Source of the DNA: Candidatus Desulfobacillus denitrificans
Lineage (GTDB): Bacteria; Pseudomonadota; Gammaproteobacteria; Burkholderiales; Rhodocyclaceae
Assembly: GCA_017347485.1 (NCBI GenBank)
Contig: AP021857.1
Coordinates: 620,001 to 684,000 of the forward strand
Direction: 5' to 3'
DNA: 64,000 bases
Both the position numbers and the translations under genes were made by a program. Below, one piece after another: positions 55,133-62,940 of this stretch. Position 1 is the stretch's first letter, and the number at the start of each line of letters is the position of its first letter. The notes below the pieces were generated by a model. That model made no database searches. It was not told the DNA's origin and saw nothing but the letters and a program-made list of their open reading frames with translations.

Positions 55133-57412
55133 CTATTGCAGCCGGTATTCCGTGAGTTCGAGGGTTTCCTGTTCGGCGGGAAACAGGGAGTGGGTTGCAC
55201 CGATGGTGGTCAGCTTGACGATGCGCCTCGCGGCCGGGGCATACCACGCGGTGATGGTGTAGGTACGACTCATGCCGGTAAGGCGCGGATGATGCTCGCG
55301 CCCTTCGATGACCAGCTTTTGCGCCTCGAAGGTGCCGGCCGGTACCTGCACCGATTCCGTTCCGGCCAGCCTGGCCGTGAAAGACTCCTTGCCCTCGAAA
55401 ACCTCTATCTTTTTCCAGTCTCCGCTTTCCTTCATCCCGAAATGGAGCAGATAGGGCGACGGTTCGCGCAGGGTGAGGTTGCCCAGCTTGCGATGGGTGA
55501 TGGCCAGAATCGGTTCGAAACTTGCGTTATGGCGCGCCTTGCCGATGCGGACCTCATCGGCGACCCCGGACGGCGATGCCGCAGTCACCCTGACCGTGAA
55601 GGTTTCCGATTTGCCATACACGTCGGAAAAACGGTAGGTCCAGGAGTCGCCGACATGAAGCGGGCCGGAAGGCGTTGCAAGGACGCTGGGCTTGCTGCTG
55701 GCGACCATTGTCGTTGATTGCGTCTCTCCGCGTGCCGGCGCTGCCGCGGCGCCGGCCAAGGGCAGGCTGGTTTCGACCAGTTCGATGACGTCTTTGTCGG
55801 CGGCGATTCCTCCCGTGAGGCTTGGCGCTGAATAACTCATCTTGACGAAACGTTTTGCCTCGGGCGCATACCAGACCTGAATGGTGAGTTTGCGGGTCTG
55901 GACGCCGCGGGCGTAATGCTCGCCGTCGATAATCAACTTGCTGGCTTCGAATGTGCCAGCCAGTACTTTCACGGTTTCCTTGCCGGCCCAGCGGGCGGCG
56001 AAGGGGCCGCTGCCGTCCATTAACTGAATGTTCTTCCATTCGGCATTCGGTTCCGCCGGGCCGAGCGCCTGGAGGTAAGGGGCGAATTCGCGCAAGGCGA
56101 TGCCAGCCTGGCCGCCCCTGCTGTAGAGCTCCAGTCCGGGTTCGAAGCTTTCGACTTTACGGACCTTGCCCATGTTCATTTCATCCTGGATGCCTTCGCC
56201 CGTCACGGCCGTGATGCGGACGGTGTAGGTTTCCGTCTTGCCATAACCGTCCGAATAGCGGTAGGTCCAGCGATCGCCCACTGCCGGCAGGAGGCCGTTG
56301 GCCGCGGCCTTGGCGGCGGCCGGTTTAGCCGCGGCCACCGCTGTCGGCGCGGCGAGGGCGACGGCAGGCGGTGGCGGCGTTGACACCGGCGCGGGTATCG
56401 GCGCCTGGGCCGCCTTCCGGCGCAAAGCCTCGTTCTCCGCGGCGAGGCGTTCCCGTTCGCGCAGCAATTTTTCGCGTTCCGCCGCGAGGGCATCCTGTTC
56501 CGCCCGGACCGGCGCGCTGGGCTGGCGCGCCGCCTGCTCGCGCGCGATGCGCTCGGCGGTCAGCGTCGCGGCACGCTCCGCGGCGGCCTTCACCGCGTCC
56601 TCGATCAGCTTGTCCTGCGAGGCGGCCGGCGGCGCCTCCCTGAAAACGAAGTCGCCCTTCATCGAGGAGCTTTCCCACGGAATTTGCGAGTCGTGGGTGG
56701 CCTTCGCTACGCCGATGCGCACGCGCTTGAACATCTGCTCCACCGGCAAGCCCGGCGTGGCGATGCTCTCCAGCAGGTGCTGGGTATAGACCCCGTTCGC
56801 GCCGCTGCCGTCCTGCGCCACCGAACCGGGCGCGGTGGCGAAGGCGATCAGCGTGCCGACCGGCGCATCCATCTGCGCCAGGCCGGTGGCGGAGGAACGG
56901 AAGCGCCGTGCGAAGGGGTTGTTGCGGCAGGCATCCAGGATGACGAGGTTGATGGCGCTTTTTCCCACCTCCATCTTGTCCAGCACCAGGCTGACGTCGA
57001 TGGTGGCGTAGGGCACTTCGTCCTCGAGCTGGATGTCGGCATCCACCGGCACCAGGTAATTGCGCCCCTTCACCTGCATGCCGTGGCCGGCGAAATAGAA
57101 CAGCGTGGTCGAGCCGGGCGAGATCGAGGCGCCGAACTGGCGCACCACGGCGGCCATGTCGCGCTGGCCGATGTTTTCGCGCAAGACAACCTCGAAGCCG
57201 AGTTCCTTCAGCGTGCGCGCCATGGCGCGGGCGTCATTCACCGGGTTTTTCAGGGGGGCGGAGGGATAGGCCGCATTGCCGATGACGAGGGCGAGGCGCT
57301 TGCCGCCGGGCCCGGCGGCGGGCGTGCCGCCCTGGGCCAGGAGTCCCTGGGCGAGAAGGAGCAGCAGTGCGGCGACGAGAAGTCGGCAACAGGCATTGCG
57401 GCGCAACGGCAT
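55133..57412 (-). CDS. Secreted caspase-like (peptidase C14) protein with tandem C-terminal domains
   Basis: From ATG 57412 the protein has 759 residues: a signal peptide (LLVAALLLLLAQGLLAQ), then a caspase-fold domain starting KRLALVIGNAAYPSAPLKNPVNDARAMA. The catalytic dyad is intact: H110 in FYFAGHGMQ and C162 in LDACRNNPF. After a coiled-coil region (about 267-337) and an Ala/Pro linker come two copies of a roughly 170-residue domain (about 376-549 and 585-758), each beginning VGD-(R/S)-WTYR-(Y/F)-SD-x-YGK-(T/S)-ET and ending with a WYAP-containing strand. Targets unknown; periplasmic or extracellular location is likely. Confidence 0.85.
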   Translation of the reverse strand: MPLRRNACCRLLVAALLLLLAQGLLAQGGTPAAGPGGKRLALVIGNAAYPSAPLKNPVNDARAMARTLKELGFEVVLRENIGQRDMAAVVRQFGASISPGSTTLFYFAGHGMQVKGRNYLVPVDADIQLEDEVPYATIDVSLVLDKMEVGKSAINLVILDACRNNPFARRFRSSATGLAQMDAPVGTLIAFATAPGSVAQDGSGANGVYTQHLLESIATPGLPVEQMFKRVRIGVAKATHDSQIPWESSSMKGDFVFREAPPAASQDKLIEDAVKAAAERAATLTAERIAREQAARQPSAPVRAEQDALAAEREKLLRERERLAAENEALRRKAAQAPIPAPVSTPPPPAVALAAPTAVAAAKPAAAKAAANGLLPAVGDRWTYRYSDGYGKTETYTVRITAVTGEGIQDEMNMGKVRKVESFEPGLELYSRGGQAGIALREFAPYLQALGPAEPNAEWKNIQLMDGSGPFAARWAGKETVKVLAGTFEASKLIIDGEHYARGVQTRKLTIQVWYAPEAKRFVKMSYSAPSLTGGIAADKDVIELVETSLPLAGAAAAPARGETQSTTMVASSKPSVLATPSGPLHVGDSWTYRFSDVYGKSETFTVRVTAASPSGVADEVRIGKARHNASFEPILAITHRKLGNLTLREPSPYLLHFGMKESGDWKKIEVFEGKESFTARLAGTESVQVPAGTFEAQKLVIEGREHHPRLTGMSRTYTITAWYAPAARRIVKLTTIGATHSLFPAEQETLELTEYRLQ

Positions 57413-57509
57413 CAGGCCTCCCCTGGGGCGACGGCTTGGATCAACCCGCACAGCATAAGGCCGGAATCGCCGGCTGGCCAGCCTTGTGCCGTGACGGCAT
57501 GCCTTAATA

Positions 57510-57893
57510 CTAGTGCAGCACCCGCGGCATCGCCAGCGTGAATTCGGCGACCGGCGCCTCGAACGGCGTGCCGTCCTCCGCCACCATCCGGTAGCTGCCG
57601 CGCATGGTGCCGACCGGCGTGGTGAGGACGCAGCCGCTGGTGTACTCGAAGCGCTCGCCCGGCTTGAGCAGGGGCTGGTGGCCGACCACGCCGAGGCCGC
57701 GCACTTCCTGCACGTGGGACTCGGCGTCGCGGATGATCCAGTGGCGGGAGATCAGCTGGGCGGCGATGGTGCCGGTATTGCGGATGGCGATGTTGTAGGC
57801 GAAGACGTAGCGCCCGTCCTGGGGATCGGACTGCTCCGCCAGATACTGCGCTTCGGCCGTGACGCTGACCTCGTATTTCTTGCTTTCCGCCAT
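57510..57893 (-). CDS. apaG: ApaG protein (DUF525)
   Basis: A 127-residue protein with the ApaG/FBXO3-like beta-sandwich: VFAYNIAIRNTGTIAAQLISRHWIIRDAESHVQEVRGLGVVGHQPLLKPGERFEYTSGC. The family is common in proteobacteria and may bind nucleotides or cobalt/magnesium-related ligands; role uncertain. A TATAAT box on the minus strand (57905-57900) lies only six bases before the ATG, so the mRNA may be leaderless. Confidence 0.92.
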   Translation of the reverse strand: MAESKKYEVSVTAEAQYLAEQSDPQDGRYVFAYNIAIRNTGTIAAQLISRHWIIRDAESHVQEVRGLGVVGHQPLLKPGERFEYTSGCVLTTPVGTMRGSYRMVAEDGTPFEAPVAEFTLAMPRVLH

Positions 57894-57899
57894 CGGGGC

Positions 57900-57905
57900 A
57901 TTATA
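57900..57905 (-). promoter_or_regulatory. Consensus -10 box directly before apaG
   Basis: TATAAT on the minus strand ends six bases upstream of the apaG ATG at 57893. Transcription would begin at or next to the start codon. No clear -35 box. Confidence 0.45.
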
Positions 57906-57992
57906 GGGGCAGGCTTATGCTGGCCATAATTTCTTTTAGGCGGCGCCGGCAGCGAAAGCGTTTAAAATCCCGGCCATCCTAGGGAGGGTTTC

Positions 57993-58676
57993 ATGGCCTA
58001 TCGCATCGCCCCGAGCATCCTGTCCGCCGACTTCGCCCGGCTCGGAGAGGAGGTGGACAACGTTCTCGCCGCCGGCGCCGACATCGTGCACTTCGACGTC
58101 ATGGACAACCACTACGTGCCGAACCTGACCATCGGGCCGCTGGTCTGCGAGGCCCTGCGCAAGCACGGCGTCACCGCGCCCATCGACGTGCACCTGATGG
58201 TCAAGCCGGTCGACCGCATCATTCCCGACTTCGCCAGGGCCGGCGCCACCTGGATCACCTTCCACCCGGAGGCCTCCGAGCACATCGACCGCACCATCGC
58301 GCTGATCCGCGAGGCCGGCTGCAAGCCCGGCCTGGTGTTCAACCCGGCCACGCCGCTCGACGTGCTGGAATGGACCCTCGACAAGCTCGACATGGTGCTG
58401 CTGATGAGCGTGAACCCGGGCTTCGGCGGGCAGAAGTTCATCCCGCACGTCCTCGACAAGGCGCGCCGGGTGCGCAAGATGATCGACGCGCGCGGCCTCA
58501 AGGTCAGCCTGGAGATCGACGGCGGCGTCGGCCCGGCCAACATCCGCGAAGTGGCCGAGGCCGGCGTCGACACCTTCGTCGCCGGCTCGGCCGTCTTCGG
58601 CGCCGGCAAGGACAGCGACCCGAACCGCTACGACTCCATCATCGCCGCCCTGCGCGCCGAGCTGGCCAAGGTATAG
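57993..58676 (+). CDS. rpe: Ribulose-phosphate 3-epimerase Rpe
   Basis: A 227-residue TIM-barrel enzyme of the pentose phosphate and Calvin pathways, interconverting ribulose 5-phosphate and xylulose 5-phosphate. Blocks: [57 protein letters not shown] and [12 protein letters not shown]. An AGGGAGGG ribosome site precedes ATG 57993. It is followed by gph, with repeat copy D between, a common pairing. Confidence 0.96.
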   Translation: MAYRIAPSILSADFARLGEEVDNVLAAGADIVHFDVMDNHYVPNLTIGPLVCEALRKHGVTAPIDVHLMVKPVDRIIPDFARAGATWITFHPEASEHIDRTIALIREAGCKPGLVFNPATPLDVLEWTLDKLDMVLLMSVNPGFGGQKFIPHVLDKARRVRKMIDARGLKVSLEIDGGVGPANIREVAEAGVDTFVAGSAVFGAGKDSDPNRYDSIIAALRAELAKV

Positions 58677-58677
58677 C

Positions 58678-58801
58678 AAACAAGCCGCCTTCGACACAGA
58701 GGACACAGAGACACAGAGAGCACAGAGAGAAGGATTTCACTTGTTCAGGCTTTTCTCTGTGTCCTCTGCGCCTCCGTGTTCTCTGTGCTGAAAGAGGTTT
58801 T
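58678..58801. repeat. ACACAGAG-type inverted-repeat element, copy D (rpe-gph)
   Basis: The left arm (58678-58732) shows the tandem units most clearly: ACACAGAGG, ACACAGAGA, CACAGAGAG, CACAGAGAG. The right arm (58750-58801) reads CTTTTCTCTGTGTCCTCTGC and ends GAAAGAGGTTTT. The central loop is about 17 bases. The terminal AAAGAGG lies eight bases before the gph ATG and serves as its ribosome site. Confidence 0.93.
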
Positions 58802-58805
58802 CCCC

Positions 58806-59480
58806 ATGCCCATCCGCGCAGTCCTCATCGACCTCGACGGCACGCTGCTCGACACCGTTCCCGACCTCGCCGACGCGGCCAACGCCATGCTCGCCGAGCT
58901 GGGGCGGCTGACTTTGCCGCAGGACACCATCCGCGACTTCGTCGGCAAGGGCATTCCCAACCTGGTCGGCCGCTGCCTCGGCTATCCGGGCGAGTCGGAT
59001 GCTCCGGAGGCACGCGAGGCCCTGGCGCTGTTCAAGCGCCACTACGCCGCCGTGAATGGCCGCAAGACGCGCATCTACCCCGGCGTGCCGGAAGGCCTGC
59101 GCGCCCTGCGCGCGGCGGGGCTGAAGACCGCCTGCGTCACCAACAAGGCCGGCGCCTTCACCGAACAGCTGCTGGCCGCCACCGGCCTGGACCGGCTGCT
59201 CGACCTGACGGTCAGCGGCGACACCCTGGCTGAAAAGAAGCCGCACCCGCTGCCCTTCCTGCATCTGTGCGAGCGCTTCGGCATCGCTCCCGCCGAGGCG
59301 CTGGTCGTCGGCGATTCGCGCAACGACGTCGCCGGCGCGCGCGCCGCCGGTTGCCCGGTGTTCTGCGTGCCTTACGGCTACAGCGAGGGCGAGGACGTGC
59401 GCGATCTCGGCGCGGATGCTATAGTGGGCACCCTCGAGGAGGCGGCCAGCCGCCTCCTGAGTCTGAAAACGGAAGCCTGA
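58806..59480 (+). CDS. gph: Phosphoglycolate phosphatase Gph
   Basis: A 224-residue HAD-family hydrolase that removes 2-phosphoglycolate. Motif I is LIDLDGTLLD (D9 and D11), motif II/III include CVTNKAG and AEKKPHPLPFL, motif IV is VVGDSRNDVAGARAAG. ATG 58806 is correct; an ATG at 58776 would read through repeat copy D (MFSVLKEVFP). The trp leader region begins a few bases after its stop. Confidence 0.94.
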   Translation: MPIRAVLIDLDGTLLDTVPDLADAANAMLAELGRLTLPQDTIRDFVGKGIPNLVGRCLGYPGESDAPEAREALALFKRHYAAVNGRKTRIYPGVPEGLRALRAAGLKTACVTNKAGAFTEQLLAATGLDRLLDLTVSGDTLAEKKPHPLPFLHLCERFGIAPAEALVVGDSRNDVAGARAAGCPVFCVPYGYSEGEDVRDLGADAIVGTLEEAASRLLSLKTEA

Positions 59481-59492
59481 GATAAGTACATC

Positions 59493-59573
59493 GTGCTCCA
59501 TCTGAACTTGAAACGCGTGAGGAAATACGCCGTCGGCGGGGAGGCCTGGCCCTGGCGTCGCTTGCCTGACTGA
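59493..59573 (+). CDS. trpL: Probable trp leader peptide upstream of trpE
   Basis: A 26-codon frame from GTG 59493 (or 18 codons from GTG 59517) contains two near-adjacent tryptophan codons, TGG at 59547 and 59553, in the peptide segment [12 protein letters not shown]. Such W-x-W leader peptides precede trpE in many proteobacteria and sense charged tRNA-Trp by ribosome stalling. No strong ribosome site is seen for either start, which lowers confidence. Confidence 0.55.
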   Translation: MLHLNLKRVRKYAVGGEAWPWRRLPD

Positions 59574-59608
59574 TCGTCGCAAGCGGCAGGCGTGTTGTTC
59601 GCGCCTGC
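59559..59608 (+). promoter_or_regulatory. Stem-loops of a possible trp attenuator
   Basis: Two adjacent perfect seven-base stems: CGCTTGC (59559-59565) with GCAAGCG (59579-59585), and GCAGGCG (59586-59592) with CGCCTGC (59602-59608). The first overlaps the end of the leader peptide frame. An alternative GCCTG/CAGGC pairing (59564-59568 with 59587-59591) would break both. The distal stem lacks a clean T-run, so whether it terminates transcription or blocks trpE translation is open. Confidence 0.45.
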
Positions 59609-59641
59609 GGTGTTCCTGCAGTTTCAAGTAGTGGAGTCATG

Positions 59642-61126
59642 ATGACCGAAGCCGAATTCAACGCGCTGGCCGCCCAGGGCTACAACCGCATTCCGGTGAC
59701 CCTGGAAACCTTCGCCGACCTCGATACCCCGCTCTCGATCTACCTCAAGCTGGCCAAAGGTACCAGTGGCGCCTACAGCTACCTGCTCGAATCCGTGCAG
59801 GGCGGCGAGCGCTTCGGCCGCTATTCCTTCATCGGCCTGTCGGCGCCGACGCGCATCGCCGCCTGGGGCCGCGACGTCATGGTGCTCACCGGCCAGCGCA
59901 TCGCCGAGCGGCGCGACGACTGCGATCCGCTGGCCTTCGTCGGCGAGTTCATGGCGCGCTTCAGGCTGGCCCCGCGCGCCGGCCTGCCGCGCTTCTGCGG
60001 CGGCCTCGTCGGCAGCTTCGGCTACGACACCGTGCGCTACATCGAGCCGAAGCTGGCGAAGACACAGAAACCGGACGAGCTCGGCACGCCGGACATCCTG
60101 CTGCTCCTCTCCGAAGAGATTGCCGTCGTCGACAACCTCTCCGGCAAGCTGACTCTCGTGGTGTATGCCGAGCCCGGCGTGCCCGGCGCCTTCAGGCGCG
60201 CCCGGGCGCGGCTGAAGGAGCTGCTGGCCCGCCTGCGCGAGCCGGTGGCGATTCCCGAGGAGCAACCCGCGGCGTCGCAGCCCGCCGTCTCCGTCTTCGG
60301 CGAGACGGCCTTCAAGCAGGCGGTGGCGCGCGCCAAGCAGTACATCGTCGACGGCGACATCATGCAGGTGGTGCTCTCGCAGCGCCTGTCGAAGCCCTAT
60401 GCCGCGACGCCGCTGGCGCTCTACCGCGCGCTGCGCACGCTGAACCCCTCGCCCTACATGTTCTACTTCGATTTCGAGGACTTCCACGTCGTCGGCGCCT
60501 CGCCGGAGATTCTCGTGCGGCTCGAAGACGGCAACGTGACGCTGCGCCCCATCGCCGGCACGCGCAAGCGCGGCAGGACGGTCGAGGAGGACGAGGCCCT
60601 CGCCAAGGAACTCCTCGCCGACGAGAAGGAGCGCGCCGAGCACCTCATGCTGCTCGACCTCGGCCGCAACGACGTCGGCCGCGTCGCGCAGACCGGCAGC
60701 GTCAAGGTCACCGAGCAGTTCCTCATCGAGCGCTACTCGCACGTGATGCACATCGTCTCCAACGTCGAAGGGAAGCTGAAGCCGGAGCTGGATGCCCTGG
60801 CCGTGCTGCGCGCCACCTTTCCGGCCGGCACCGTGTCCGGCGCGCCGAAGGTGCGGGCGATGCAGATCATCGACGAGCTGGAGCCGGTCAAGCGTGGCCT
60901 CTACGCCGGCGCCGTCGGCTACCTCGGCTTCCACGGCGACATGGACCTCGCCATTGCCATCCGCACCGCCGTGGTCAAGGACGGCCGCATCCACGTCCAG
61001 GCCGGCGCCGGCATCGTCGCCGACTCCGACCCGGCCGCCGAGTGGCAGGAAACCCAGAACAAGGCGCTCGCCCAGCTGCGCGCCGCCGAGATGGCCGAGT
61101 CGGGTTTGGATACACGGCTGGAATAA
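59642..61126 (+). CDS. trpE: Anthranilate synthase component I TrpE
   Basis: A 494-residue enzyme that, with TrpG, turns chorismate into anthranilate. The tryptophan-feedback motif LLES is present in [21 protein letters not shown]. Catalytic blocks: [81 protein letters not shown] and [19 protein letters not shown] 59642 is favoured over ATG 59639 because the GGAG site is then five bases away. Repeat element E begins right after its stop. Confidence 0.96.
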   Translation: MTEAEFNALAAQGYNRIPVTLETFADLDTPLSIYLKLAKGTSGAYSYLLESVQGGERFGRYSFIGLSAPTRIAAWGRDVMVLTGQRIAERRDDCDPLAFVGEFMARFRLAPRAGLPRFCGGLVGSFGYDTVRYIEPKLAKTQKPDELGTPDILLLLSEEIAVVDNLSGKLTLVVYAEPGVPGAFRRARARLKELLARLREPVAIPEEQPAASQPAVSVFGETAFKQAVARAKQYIVDGDIMQVVLSQRLSKPYAATPLALYRALRTLNPSPYMFYFDFEDFHVVGASPEILVRLEDGNVTLRPIAGTRKRGRTVEEDEALAKELLADEKERAEHLMLLDLGRNDVGRVAQTGSVKVTEQFLIERYSHVMHIVSNVEGKLKPELDALAVLRATFPAGTVSGAPKVRAMQIIDELEPVKRGLYAGAVGYLGFHGDMDLAIAIRTAVVKDGRIHVQAGAGIVADSDPAAEWQETQNKALAQLRAAEMAESGLDTRLE

Positions 61127-61170
61127 ACCGCTTTCGACGCAGAGGGCACAGAGGCGCAGAGATCACAGAG
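61127..61170 (+). repeat. ACACAGAG-type element, copy E, left arm
   Basis: The arm (CCGCTTTCGACGCAGAGGGC at its start) begins at the base after the trpE stop and ends immediately before the ATG of the GxxExxY gene. It is the same unit series as copies A-D. Its partner arm is at 61549-61601, 378 bases away, with the gene exactly between them. Confidence 0.93.
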
Positions 61171-61548
61171 ATGGAAGACAATATTCTTTCCGGCCAGGTG
61201 ATTGGTGCTGCGATCGAAGTGCATCGGGTGCTGGGGCCAGGGCTGCTTGAATCGGCCTATGAATTGGCGCTGGAGCGGGAACTTCGGCTGCTCGGCCACG
61301 ACGTTCGGCGCCAGATTCCGGTCCCGCTTGAATATAAAGGCGCAAGCCTGGGCGACGGTTTTCGCATCGACATTCTCGTAAGCGAGTCGTTGTTGGTCGA
61401 GATCAAGGCGGTCGAGCAACTCATGCCCTTGCACGAAGCCCAGCTTCTGACCTATTTGCGCTTGACCGGCAAACGACACGGGCTGCTCATCAATTTCAAT
61501 GTTCCGGCACTCAAGAACGGCGTCAAGCGGGTGGTAAATGGTTTTTAG
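61171..61548 (+). CDS. GxxExxY protein, PDDEXK/RecB-Cas4-like nuclease fold
   Basis: A 125-residue protein with the name-giving motif G24-L-L-E27-S-A-Y30. Nuclease-fold residues are all in place: D67 in FRIDILV, E77-x-K79 in LLVEIKA, and Q91-x3-Y95 in QLLTYLRL, the Q-x3-Y pattern of RecB/Cas4-type enzymes. The activity of the family is not established to my knowledge. The gene fills the loop of repeat element E so exactly that its ATG abuts the left arm and its stop abuts the right arm. Its codons are visibly less GC-rich than those of trpE and trpG, suggesting separate origin. An in-frame ATG at 61042 lies inside trpE and is rejected. Confidence 0.9.
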   Translation: MEDNILSGQVIGAAIEVHRVLGPGLLESAYELALERELRLLGHDVRRQIPVPLEYKGASLGDGFRIDILVSESLLVEIKAVEQLMPLHEAQLLTYLRLTGKRHGLLINFNVPALKNGVKRVVNGF

Positions 61549-61601
61549 GTTCTCCTCTGTGCTCTCTGTGTCTCCGTGTCCTCTGCGCCGAAAGAGGTTT
61601 T
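61549..61601 (+). repeat. ACACAGAG-type element, copy E, right arm
   Basis: The arm runs from the base after the GxxExxY stop to five bases before the trpG ATG and ends CGAAAGAGGTTTT, like copy D. It is the reverse complement of the 61127 arm with scattered changes. AAAGAGG (61591-61597) is placed to act as the trpG ribosome site. Confidence 0.93.
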
Positions 61602-61605
61602 CTCG

Positions 61606-62181
61606 ATGCTGCTAGTCATAGACAACTACGACTCCTTCACCTGGAACCTCGTGCAGTATTTCGGCGAGCTGGGAGAGGCGGTGCGCGTCTTCCGCAACGA
61701 CGAGATCACGGTCGAAGGGATTGCCGCCCTGAAGCCCGATCGGATCGTGATTTCCCCCGGACCCTGCTCGCCGGCCGAGGCCGGCATCTCGGTGGCGGCG
61801 ATCAAGGCCTTCGCCGGCAAGCTGCCGCTGCTCGGCGTCTGCCTCGGCCACCAGGCGATCGGCGCCGCCTTCGGCGGCAGGATCGTGCATGCCCGCCAGC
61901 TCATGCACGGCAAGACTTCCCCGGTGCATCACGCCGACACGGGCGTCTTCAGCGGCCTGCCCAGCCCCTTCACCGCCACGCGCTACCACTCGCTCGCCAT
62001 CGAGCGCGAAACGCTGCCGGCCTGCTTGGAAGTGACGGCGTGGACGGAGGACGGCGAGATCATGGGCGTTCGCCACCGCGAGTTCGCGGCGCATTGTCGT
62101 CTCGAGGGCGTGCAATTCCATCCCGAATCCGTGCGCAGCGAGCATGGCCACCGGCTGCTCAGGAACTTCTTGCAGGGCTGA
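61606..62181 (+). CDS. trpG: Anthranilate synthase component II TrpG (glutamine amidotransferase)
   Basis: A 191-residue class I amidotransferase feeding ammonia to TrpE. Catalytic triad: C79 in [10 protein letters not shown]172 and E174 in VQFHPESV. Start block [25 protein letters not shown] 61606 is preferred; an ATG at 61576 would read through the repeat ([10 protein letters not shown]). Such TrpG/PabA proteins can also serve p-aminobenzoate synthesis. Confidence 0.96.
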   Translation: MLLVIDNYDSFTWNLVQYFGELGEAVRVFRNDEITVEGIAALKPDRIVISPGPCSPAEAGISVAAIKAFAGKLPLLGVCLGHQAIGAAFGGRIVHARQLMHGKTSPVHHADTGVFSGLPSPFTATRYHSLAIERETLPACLEVTAWTEDGEIMGVRHREFAAHCRLEGVQFHPESVRSEHGHRLLRNFLQG

Positions 62182-62218
62182 GCCGCGTACCGGATAATAT
62201 GGCTATCTAGATAGCCAT
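62170..62218 (+). promoter_or_regulatory. Promoter and palindromic operator of the Phd/VapC module
   Basis: TTGCAG (62170-62175) and GATAAT (62193-62198) are 17 bases apart and overlap the end of trpG. ATGGCTATCTAGATAGCCAT (62199-62218) is a perfect 20-base palindrome touching the -10 box, 18 bases before the antitoxin ATG. It is the expected binding site for the Phd-type antitoxin and its toxin complex. Confidence 0.8.
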
Positions 62219-62236
62219 TTGACGGGAATCCTTGCC

Positions 62237-62509
62237 ATGGACAAGACCTATTCGATCGCCGAGGCCCGCAACGACCTTTCGGGGGTGGTGCGCGAGGCGG
62301 AAGCCGGCAGGCCGGTGACCCTGTCCCGCCGCGGCCGGCCGGTGGCCGTCATCGTTTCCGCCAGCGAATTCGCCCGGTTGGCGCCCCGGCGCCGGGCACT
62401 GGCGGCTGCCATCGACGCGTTCAGGCGCGATTTCGGCGCTAGCCTCGACGACAGCGACTGGCTGCCGGCACGCGATGCCTCGGAGGGCCGGGGCGCGTGG
62501 CAGCCGTGA
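62237..62509 (+). CDS. Phd/YefM-family antitoxin
   Basis: A 90-residue antitoxin: N-terminal DNA-binding Phd domain (TYSIAEARNDLSGVVREAEAGRPVTLSRRGRPVAVIVSASEF) and a C-terminal tail (FRRDFGASLDDSDWLP) that would wrap the toxin. It binds its own operator upstream and neutralises the PIN-domain toxin whose start overlaps its stop. The module is inserted between trpG and trpD. Confidence 0.9.
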   Translation: MDKTYSIAEARNDLSGVVREAEAGRPVTLSRRGRPVAVIVSASEFARLAPRRRALAAAIDAFRRDFGASLDDSDWLPARDASEGRGAWQP

Positions 62510-62931
62510 ATCTGCGTTATCTGCTGGACACCAACGTCCTTTCCGAAGCGGTTCGCGCAACGCCCGACGCCAGGGTGATGGCGCAACTGCGCCGCCACGG
62601 CGACCGCATCGCCACCTCGGCGATCAGCTGGCACGAACTGCACCACGGCCTGGCCCTGATGCCGGCATCGCGCAAGCGCACGGCCGTGGCGGCCTACCTC
62701 GAATCCCTGGCGCAGGCCGAGCTGCCGGTGCTGCCCTACGCGGCCGTGGCGGCCGAGTGGCATGCGCGCGAGCGCGCCCGCCTGGCGGCGGCGGGATGCA
62801 CGCCGCCGTTCGTCGATGGACAGATTGCCGCGATTGCGCAGGCGAATGGACTGACGCTGGTGACCCGGAACACGGCCGATTTCAGGCATTTTTCCGGACT
62901 CAGGATTCAGAACTGGTTCTCGGACAAATAG
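62506..62931 (+). CDS. VapC-like PIN-domain toxin
   Basis: A 141-residue PIN ribonuclease: first acidic residue in RYLLDTNVLSEAVR (D8), a conserved Glu in ISWHELHHGLALM, and the second acidic cluster in FVDGQIAAIAQANGLTLVTRNTADF. Such toxins cut tRNA or rRNA when freed from their antitoxin. GTG 62506 overlaps the antitoxin stop (GTGA); GTG 62497, with GGAGG upstream, would add three residues. Ends nine bases before trpD. Confidence 0.88.
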   Translation: MNLRYLLDTNVLSEAVRATPDARVMAQLRRHGDRIATSAISWHELHHGLALMPASRKRTAVAAYLESLAQAELPVLPYAAVAAEWHARERARLAAAGCTPPFVDGQIAAIAQANGLTLVTRNTADFRHFSGLRIQNWFSDK

Positions 62932-62940
62932 GAAATTCCC

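Noticed and set aside
58690..58730. CRISPR array suspected from tandem ACACAGAG units
   Set aside because: Units are nine bases with no spacers between them and are mirrored by an inverse arm; no cas genes are present.
61042..61170. A longer version of the GxxExxY protein starting at 61042
   Set aside because: The added 43 codons lie in another frame of trpE and in the repeat arm, with no family resemblance.
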